From assembly GCF_014641695.1 (NCBI RefSeq), contig NZ_BMIF01000009.1, forward strand, positions 154,961 through 218,960: DNA of 64,000 bases, read 5' to 3'. The position numbers and the translations under genes are program-made. The stretch is from Nitratireductor aestuarii (GTDB lineage Bacteria > Pseudomonadota > Alphaproteobacteria > Rhizobiales > Rhizobiaceae). The notes beneath the pieces are model-generated. The model was not told the DNA's origin, ran no database searches, and saw only the letters and a list, made by a program, of their open reading frames with translations. Positions 58,853 to 64,000 of the stretch are shown piece after piece (the first letter of the stretch is position 1; each line of letters opens with the position of its first letter).

Positions 58853-59491
58853 ATGAACGGTCCGGATCCTGCCGAGAAATATCCCATGGAGGGTTTTCCG
58901 CGCGTTGGCTTCCTGAAGGCCTTCGTGGACCAGCAGAACATCGAGATCGGCGAATATACCTATTACGACGATCCCAACGGGCCGGAGACCTTCGCCGAAC
59001 GCTGCGTGCTTTACCACTACCCCTTCATTGGCGACAAACTGATCATCGGGCGTTTCTGCGCCATCGCTGAAGGCACGCAGTTCATCATGAATGGTGCAAA
59101 CCACGCGATGAGCGGCTTTTCCACCTACCCGTTCAACATCTTCGGGAAGGGTTGGGAAAAGGGCTTCGACGTTTCGACATGGGCAGAAGCCGTGAAGGGC
59201 GATACGATCGTTGGAAACGACGTCTGGATCGGCTATCAGGCTGTCATCATGCCGGGTGTGCGGATCGGCAACGGCGCGATTATCGCAAGCAAGGCAGTGG
59301 TCAGTCGGGACGTGCCGCCCTATGCCATCGTTGCGGGAAATCCCGCGCGGGTTGTGAAGATGCGGTTTGACGACGATCTCATTGCGCGGCTCGAGGCCGT
59401 TGCCTGGTGGGATTGGCCGGTTGACAAGATTACACGAAATCTCGATGCGATCCGCGGGGCGGACATCGAGCGACTGGAGAATGCTGAATGA
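58853..59491 (+). CDS. CatB/Vat-like hexapeptide-repeat acetyltransferase
   Basis: 212 residues; AGGAGAGAG precedes the ATG at 58853. It matches type-B chloramphenicol / streptogramin acetyltransferases: [24 protein letters not shown], the catalytic-His segment [16 protein letters not shown], and left-handed beta-helix hexapeptides ([31 protein letters not shown]). An Agrobacterium relative is described as a CatB-type enzyme. True substrate here is unknown. The stop overlaps the engB ATG. Confidence 0.9.
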   Translation: MNGPDPAEKYPMEGFPRVGFLKAFVDQQNIEIGEYTYYDDPNGPETFAERCVLYHYPFIGDKLIIGRFCAIAEGTQFIMNGANHAMSGFSTYPFNIFGKGWEKGFDVSTWAEAVKGDTIVGNDVWIGYQAVIMPGVRIGNGAIIASKAVVSRDVPPYAIVAGNPARVVKMRFDDDLIARLEAVAWWDWPVDKITRNLDAIRGADIERLENAE

Positions 59492-60192
59492 GCGCTGAGA
59501 CCGAGACGCAACAGGCAGGCGAGACCCCGGCGCCCGGAATCTCGCGCGAGACGGACATGCTGTTCCGGCGCGGCTTCGTGTTCATCCGTGGTGTGCCCTC
59601 GATGAAGTTCCTGCCGCCTGAAGGGCCCCACGAGGTTGCCTTTGCGGGCCGGTCGAACGTGGGCAAGTCTTCGCTGATCAATGCGCTGGTGCGCCACAAG
59701 GGGCTGGCGCGTACATCGAACACACCCGGCCGTACGCAGGAGCTCAACTACTTCGTTCCCGACGGCTACAGCGGCAAGGACGGCGATCTGCCTCCCATGG
59801 CGATCGTCGACATGCCGGGCTATGGCTTCGCCAAGGCGCCGAAGCCGCAGGTTGAGGCGTGGACCAAACTCGTCTTTGATTACCTTCGCGGACGCGTGAC
59901 GCTGAAGCGCGTCTACGTGCTGATTGATTCGCGCCATGGCCTGAAGGAGATTGACGAGGAGGTGCTCGGCCTGCTCGACAAGGCCGCCGTGTCCTACCAG
60001 ATCGTGCTCACCAAGGCAGACAAGATCAAGGCGCCGGCGCTGACCAAGCTTGTTGAAGAGACCGCGAAGAAGATCGTGCGCCGGCCTGCAGCCTTTCCAG
60101 TGGTGCTGGCGACCTCGTCGGAAAAGGGCTGGGGGTTGGACGAGCTGCGCATGGCAATTTCCACCGCCGTCGAATACGAGCCGGCACGGTGA
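59488..60192 (+). CDS. engB: Ribosome biogenesis GTP-binding protein EngB/YihA
   Basis: 234 residues. GTPase motifs: G1 [10 protein letters not shown]3 [12 protein letters not shown]4 TKADK, plus the YihA-type N-terminal [10 protein letters not shown]. Needed for 50S subunit assembly. ATG 59488 lies inside the acetyltransferase stop (ATGA), so the two are translationally coupled. argB follows after about 190 bp. Confidence 0.95.
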   Translation: MSAETETQQAGETPAPGISRETDMLFRRGFVFIRGVPSMKFLPPEGPHEVAFAGRSNVGKSSLINALVRHKGLARTSNTPGRTQELNYFVPDGYSGKDGDLPPMAIVDMPGYGFAKAPKPQVEAWTKLVFDYLRGRVTLKRVYVLIDSRHGLKEIDEEVLGLLDKAAVSYQIVLTKADKIKAPALTKLVEETAKKIVRRPAAFPVVLATSSEKGWGLDELRMAISTAVEYEPAR

Positions 60193-60378
60193 ACAAGAGC
60201 GCGCAAAACGCAACTGTTCGTTTGCCAGCGGTTGCGAATGCGCTATTAGACCAATCAGTGCTTCCTTGAGGAAGGGGAAGCAAAAAGACTTTCAGGGCTG
60301 GCATCGTGCTATCGGGAAGTTGTGTTCAGACTTTCCAGGGACGCTGCCCAGACAGGCGATCAAGCGTGGACATGGGAT

Positions 60379-61269
60379 ATGACAACTCTTTCTGATGCCG
60401 AAGCACAAGCCAGTCTTCTCTCTGCAGCTCTGCCCTTCATGCAGCGCTACGAGAACAAGACCGTGGTCATCAAATATGGCGGGCATGCAATGGGCAATCA
60501 GGAGCTCGGGCGTGCATTCGCACGTGACATCGCGCTCCTGAAGCAGTCGGGCGTCAATCCGATCGTCGTGCATGGCGGCGGTCCCCAGATCGCGGAGATG
60601 CTGAAGCGCCTCGGCATCGAATCCAAGTTCGAGGGCGGACTGCGCGTCACCGACCAGCGTACGGTCGAGATCGTCGAGATGGTGCTTGCCGGCTCCATCA
60701 ACAAGGAAATCGTCGCGCTGATCAATGCCGAAGGCGAGTGGGCCATCGGCCTCTGCGGCAAGGACGGCAACATGGTTTTTGCCGAGCAGGCTCGCAAGAC
60801 GGTGGTGGATCCCGATTCCAACATCGAGCGCGTGCTTGACCTCGGCTTCGTTGGCGAGCCGGTCGAAGTTGACCGTACGCTTCTCGACCTCCTGGCGCGC
60901 TCCGAGATGATCCCGGTCATTGCTCCGGTCGCACCCGGCCGAGACGGCAACACGTACAACATTAATGCGGATACGTTTGCCGGAGCGATTGCTGGTGCGG
61001 TCAAGGCTGCACGGCTGCTGTTCCTGACCGACGTCCCCGGCGTTCTGGATCGCGATGGCAAGCTGATCGATGAGCTGACGGTCAGCCAGGCGCGCTCGCT
61101 GATCAAGGACGGTACGATTTCCGGTGGCATGATCCCGAAGGTCGAGACCTGCATCCAGGCGATCGAGCGCGGCGTTGAAGGTGTCGTCATTCTGAACGGA
61201 AAGACCGCCCACGCCGTTCTGCTCGAGATGTTCACGGAGCGCGGCGCTGGTACGCTTATCGTGCCGTAG
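60379..61269 (+). CDS. argB: Acetylglutamate kinase
   Basis: 296 residues from ATG 60379 ([10 protein letters not shown]). Amino-acid kinase motifs: [51 protein letters not shown] and the ATP-site [10 protein letters not shown]. Phosphorylates N-acetyl-L-glutamate in arginine biosynthesis. The N-terminal helix before the core fits the hexameric, arginine-inhibited type; inhibition itself is inferred. Confidence 0.96.
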   Translation: MTTLSDAEAQASLLSAALPFMQRYENKTVVIKYGGHAMGNQELGRAFARDIALLKQSGVNPIVVHGGGPQIAEMLKRLGIESKFEGGLRVTDQRTVEIVEMVLAGSINKEIVALINAEGEWAIGLCGKDGNMVFAEQARKTVVDPDSNIERVLDLGFVGEPVEVDRTLLDLLARSEMIPVIAPVAPGRDGNTYNINADTFAGAIAGAVKAARLLFLTDVPGVLDRDGKLIDELTVSQARSLIKDGTISGGMIPKVETCIQAIERGVEGVVILNGKTAHAVLLEMFTERGAGTLIVP

Positions 61270-61297
61270 GGTGCTTGGCTGCTTTGAAGACAGAGAC

Positions 61298-61331
61298 AAG
61301 CCGGAGCCATTATGGTTCCGGCTTTCTTTTT
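61298..61331 (+). terminator. Terminator after argB
   Basis: Stem AAGCCGGA-g-CCA / TGG-t-TCCGGCTT around a 3-nt loop (61299-61324), followed by TCTTTTT. Confidence 0.88.
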
Positions 61332-61347
61332 GGATGTAGCTTAACGA

Positions 61348-62253
61348 TCAGTTCACCAGTACCAGAACGATAATTCCGGCGGTGATCAGCAGGCAACCGG
61401 CGATCTCGGTCCGGTTAATTCGTTCGCGGAAGAACCAGACCGAGGATGCGATGGTGAAGAGCATCTCGATCTGGGCGAGCGCCTTGACGATCGCGGCCTG
61501 CTGCAGGGTCATTGCCATGAACCAGCCGAAGGAGGCGGTAGCGCCCACGGCTCCGACGAAGAGCGATGGCTTCCAGGCCTTGCCGATTTTCCCCAGCTCA
61601 GCGCGGTCGCGCCAGAGCATCCAACCGAGCATCAGCAGCGTCTGAAGCAGGATCGTGTAGAGGAGGGTGGTCGCTGCCTGCATCATGAAATTGGGACCGC
61701 CGAGCGACAGCGAAGCCGCGCGGTACGTCACAGCCGAGACGCCGAAGAAGGTGCCCGACGCCAGGCCGATGAGGGCGGTGCGGCTCACGAGAGAGGCAAA
61801 GAGATTGCGCCAGCTCATCTCCACATGCGCAACCGAGATCAGCATGACGCCCACGACGGAGATGGCTATCGCGAACAGGGGACCAACCCCAGCCGATTCA
61901 TGCAGCAGGATCAGGCCGAAGATTGCTGCCTGTATGGGTTCGGTGCGGGAATAGGCGGTGCCGACGGCAAAGTTCCGGAACGAGAAGAGGTACACGAGCA
62001 GGAACGTCGCAGCGATCTGGGAGACGCCGCCAATGACTACCCATAGGAAGAACATCGGCGTTGGCGAGGGAATGGGGTAGCCGATCGCCAGATGGAGGAT
62101 CAGGACGTAAAGGGCCGCAAAGGGGAGACCGAAGCCGAAGCGCACGAATGTGGCTCCGGTTGTGCCCATCACGCGTTTCAGATATTTCTGGGCCGCGGAA
62201 CGCAGGTTCTGCAGGAACGCAGCAACTATCGTAATTACTATCCAGGCTTCCAT
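61348..62253 (-). CDS. EamA/DMT family transporter
   Basis: 301 residues, ten predicted membrane segments in two EamA halves (ATFVRFGFGLPFAALYVLIL; GTAYSRTEPIQAAIFGLILL; second half ATASFGWFMAMTLQQAAIVKALAQIEMLF). It ends in a short hydrophobic AGIIVLVLVN. Substrate unknown. Convergent with argB and divergent from the nucleotidase gene. Confidence 0.88.
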   Translation of the reverse strand: MEAWIVITIVAAFLQNLRSAAQKYLKRVMGTTGATFVRFGFGLPFAALYVLILHLAIGYPIPSPTPMFFLWVVIGGVSQIAATFLLVYLFSFRNFAVGTAYSRTEPIQAAIFGLILLHESAGVGPLFAIAISVVGVMLISVAHVEMSWRNLFASLVSRTALIGLASGTFFGVSAVTYRAASLSLGGPNFMMQAATTLLYTILLQTLLMLGWMLWRDRAELGKIGKAWKPSLFVGAVGATASFGWFMAMTLQQAAIVKALAQIEMLFTIASSVWFFRERINRTEIAGCLLITAGIIVLVLVN

Positions 62254-62427
62254 CGGAGATCACAGGGCAGGTAGGTGAGGGATAACCGGGTCATTCAAAC
62301 AGCGTCGAACGATCCGAGACAACTGTCGTACGAAAGCGCTTGTATCCTGAATATCATCATCGAGGAAGGGTACAATGCTTCCTGCATCAGCCAGCGAAAC
62401 GCTAGACGAGACCGCTAAGGACACACA

Positions 62428-63126
62428 GTGAACAAACCTGATCCTACCGAATTTGAGCATGTGAGAAGCTGGGTCTTCGATCTCGACAATACTTTATACC
62501 CTCACGATGCTGATCTGTTTTCGCAGATCGACGTGTTGATGACGACTTATGTGTCGGAGTTTCTGCGCCTCTCGCGCGAGGATGCCCGTAAACTACAAAA
62601 GGATCTCTATCGCGATCACGGAACCACGCTGCGTGGCCTGATGGACCTTTACAACGTGGATCCTGACGACTTTTTGCAAAAGGTTCATGATATCGACTAC
62701 AGCTGGCTGAAGCCGAATCCGGCGCTTGGCGAGGCGATCCGGTCGCTGCCTGGCAGGAAGTTCATCTTCACCAACGGCAACAGGAGCCATGCCGAAAAGG
62801 CCGCTGCCCAGCTCGGCATCCTCGATCAGTTCGAGGATATCTTTGACATTGTCGCGGCCGGGCTCATCCCTAAACCCGCCAAGGAAAGCTACGAAGCGTT
62901 TGTTGCGCTCCATGGCATCGCGGGCCCGGATGCGGTGATGTTCGAGGATCTCGCGCGCAACCTGGCCATCCCGAAGCAATTGGGGATGAAGACCGTTCTG
63001 ATCGTGCCGCAGAACCTGGAGGAAACCTATTCGGAAGTCTGGGAGAGGGACCTTGGACGGGAAGACGAGGTCGACTACGTCACCGACGACCTCACACTGT
63101 TTCTACAGACGATAAACAGTCGGTAA
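62428..63126 (+). CDS. Pyrimidine 5'-nucleotidase (HAD superfamily)
   Basis: 232 residues starting at GTG 62428. HAD motifs: nucleophile DLDNTLYPHD, motif II FTNGN, motif III Lys in IPKPAKESYEAF and motif IV FEDLARNLAIPKQLGM. Matches the SDT1/PPase-like pyrimidine 5'-nucleotidase group found next to argB in rhizobia. Removes phosphate from UMP/CMP or damaged nucleotides in the cytoplasm. Confidence 0.92.
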   Translation: MNKPDPTEFEHVRSWVFDLDNTLYPHDADLFSQIDVLMTTYVSEFLRLSREDARKLQKDLYRDHGTTLRGLMDLYNVDPDDFLQKVHDIDYSWLKPNPALGEAIRSLPGRKFIFTNGNRSHAEKAAAQLGILDQFEDIFDIVAAGLIPKPAKESYEAFVALHGIAGPDAVMFEDLARNLAIPKQLGMKTVLIVPQNLEETYSEVWERDLGREDEVDYVTDDLTLFLQTINSR

Positions 63127-63424
63127 ACGTTCGGCTGTCACGCGCTGGTCATAGGGGGGGGGCCTAAACAGCCGGCAATGCTGTGGCGGAAAAACCAGAT
63201 ATACTTCACTGTCCCGGACGTCGAACATGCCCGCCGTGGACTACAATAGTCCGGCCACCAAGCTATGGCAGGAAGTTTCCTATGGTATGTTCCGGAACAA
63301 GATTATTTCAGCTTTTGCTTCAAACGCCGAAATAATCCGGTCACATTTTCTCGCAGTTCCAAGCGCCAGAAGAATATTTTTCTATGAAATTATCATAGTA
63401 ATTTTAAATAGTAATGCATTAACG
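63127..63424. other. Intergenic stretch with G9 run and a long hairpin
   Basis: Contains nine consecutive G at 63154-63162 and an inverted repeat GATTATTTC (63301-63309) / GAAATAATC (63329-63337). AT-rich toward its right end. No convincing gene. Confidence 0.4.
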
Positions 63425-63952
63425 TTATGCTGGCTGACTGCTGTGATGACTCTCTGAAAGGTGCGGAGGCGCATGTTCCTTTCTGGGGAGGATGTATGTT
63501 CCGATCTCCTGGACAGCCTTTTCATGGAGTGATTTCGTAAACTCCCGCAGTTCGGGATGGATGCAATCAACAAAATAGTGCCAATCATCCTGATCCATCG
63601 TGCTCGATGTGATCGAAAGCAGGCTGCGCATGCCACTGCCCTCGTGCGGAATTGTATAACCGCAGGGACCAACTCCGTATTGAATGGCATCCTCGAGCAC
63701 ACAGCGGCCGCTTTGGTCCGGATGAAGCTCAGTCCAGAAGAAGGGGTTCGCGGCGGCTGCCCCGATGCGAAAGACCGGGTCATATGTAAAATATGACTCA
63801 CGCAGGTATCTCGTCACCCATCTGCCTGGATACGTACTCCACGCATAAGGAAAGCAGGAACGATCCTGTTCTCTAGGCTCAGGACTCGTTAAATCAAAGC
63901 CAGAAGATAACGGCAGCGGCGATGCATATTGCTGAGAAGAAAGTATGCGCAC
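63425..63952 (-). pseudogene. LuxR-type autoinducer-binding domain remnant
   Basis: The open frame holds the ligand domain of a LuxR/TraR-family quorum-sensing regulator: YPGRWVTRYLRESYFTYDPVF, then FFWTEL, GVGPCGYTIPHEGSGMRSLL. These carry the Trp, Tyr, Asp-Pro, Trp and Gly positions typical for acyl-homoserine-lactone pockets. The usual C-terminal HTH is absent; the frame ends LPRKEHAPPHLSE ... SSQPA. The first 25-30 codons come from the adjacent IS element read in another frame, so the true N-terminus is lost. Truncated at both ends; no luxI is seen. Confidence 0.7.
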
Positions 63953-64000
63953 ATCGGTCGTAGCGCGTCGCGATGCGCCGCCAGTCCTTGAGTTTGGCGA
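63869..64000 (-). mobile_element. End of an IS5-family insertion sequence (runs off right edge)
   Basis: Holds the transposase C-terminus and the sequence up to CTAGGCTCAGGACTCG (about 63873-63888), likely near the element's terminus. The exact inverted repeat cannot be set because the other end lies outside the window. Confidence 0.6.
63894..64000 (-). CDS. IS5-family transposase, C-terminal part
   Basis: 35 residues visible before the stop at 63894: AKLKDWRRIATRYDRCAHTF followed by FSAICIAAAVIFWL. The KDWRRIATRYD motif and hydrophobic tail are the classic end of IS5-group DDE transposases. The rest lies beyond the right edge. Confidence 0.85.
   Translation of the reverse strand, partial: AKLKDWRRIATRYDRCAHTFFSAICIAAAVIFWL

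Noticed and set aside
63227..63457. Plus-strand 76-codon frame near the right end
   Set aside because: It runs through a hairpin and into the antisense of the LuxR remnant, and its hydrophobic end comes from AT-rich sequence.

Overview
The window reads as a chromosomal segment of an alphaproteobacterium of the order Hyphomicrobiales (Rhizobiales), most likely a Rhizobiaceae/Phyllobacteriaceae-type genome. Support: the block murA - DUF2948 - hisD - UPF0262 - small phosphatase - infA - maf - yacG; the block rpmH - rnpA - yidC - acetyltransferase - engB - argB; a PdhS-like multi-PAS kinase; a phasin; a DUF1127 protein beside a LysR regulator; and a tRNA-His with a U72/A73 acceptor end. Core genes are GC-rich, while several accessory stretches are AT-richer and carry broken genes.

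Layout. 1-12.9 kb: housekeeping (sensor kinase cut by the left edge, phasin with a dyad-overlapped promoter, tRNA-His, xseA, LysR/DUF1127 pair, yacG-maf-infA, phosphatase-UPF0262-hisD-DUF2948, murA, a small basic protein). 13.1-18.3 kb: accessory region starting at tRNA-Thr. It holds two tandem secreted paralogues, one frameshifted, with the tail of a third between them; a short membrane-anchored regulator-like protein; and long gene-poor DNA. 18.3-27.6 kb: AEC permease, complete branched-chain-type ABC importer (binding protein, two permeases, two ATPases), fumC and an orphan histidine kinase. 27.8-39.5 kb: the most unusual accessory region, starting at tRNA-Arg. It has a twice-frameshifted GNAT gene, then a type I secretion locus (TonB/TolA-like periplasmic protein, HlyD, HlyB-like ABC exporter, a repeat-rich calcium-module substrate split by an in-frame amber codon, and a small secreted protein). 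Two YrbL-like kinase-fold genes bracket it, and a degenerate IS3-family insertion lies inside. 39.5-45 kb: groEL-groES under a CIRCE operator, a DMT permease, tag and an L,D-transpeptidase. 44.5-53.7 kb: a 2-hydroxyacid oxidation region, glcD-glcE-DUF4870-glcF divergent from a FadR-type regulator and lutABC, then a PPP-type phosphatase and a 42-residue exported peptide. 54-63.1 kb: rsmE, gshA, rpmH-rnpA-yidC, a CatB/Vat-like acetyltransferase, engB, argB, a DMT permease and a HAD pyrimidine nucleotidase. The right edge holds a LuxR autoinducer-domain remnant truncated by an IS5-family element.

The best candidate for something undescribed is the type I secretion locus with its YrbL-like flanking genes. 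Its substrate has four 25-residue Ala/Glu-rich repeats and calcium-binding adhesin-type modules, but no classical RTX nonapeptide array, and it appears to be undergoing inactivation. The other main candidates are the decaying secreted paralogue family at 13.3-15.5 kb and the shared control region between glcDEF and lutABC.
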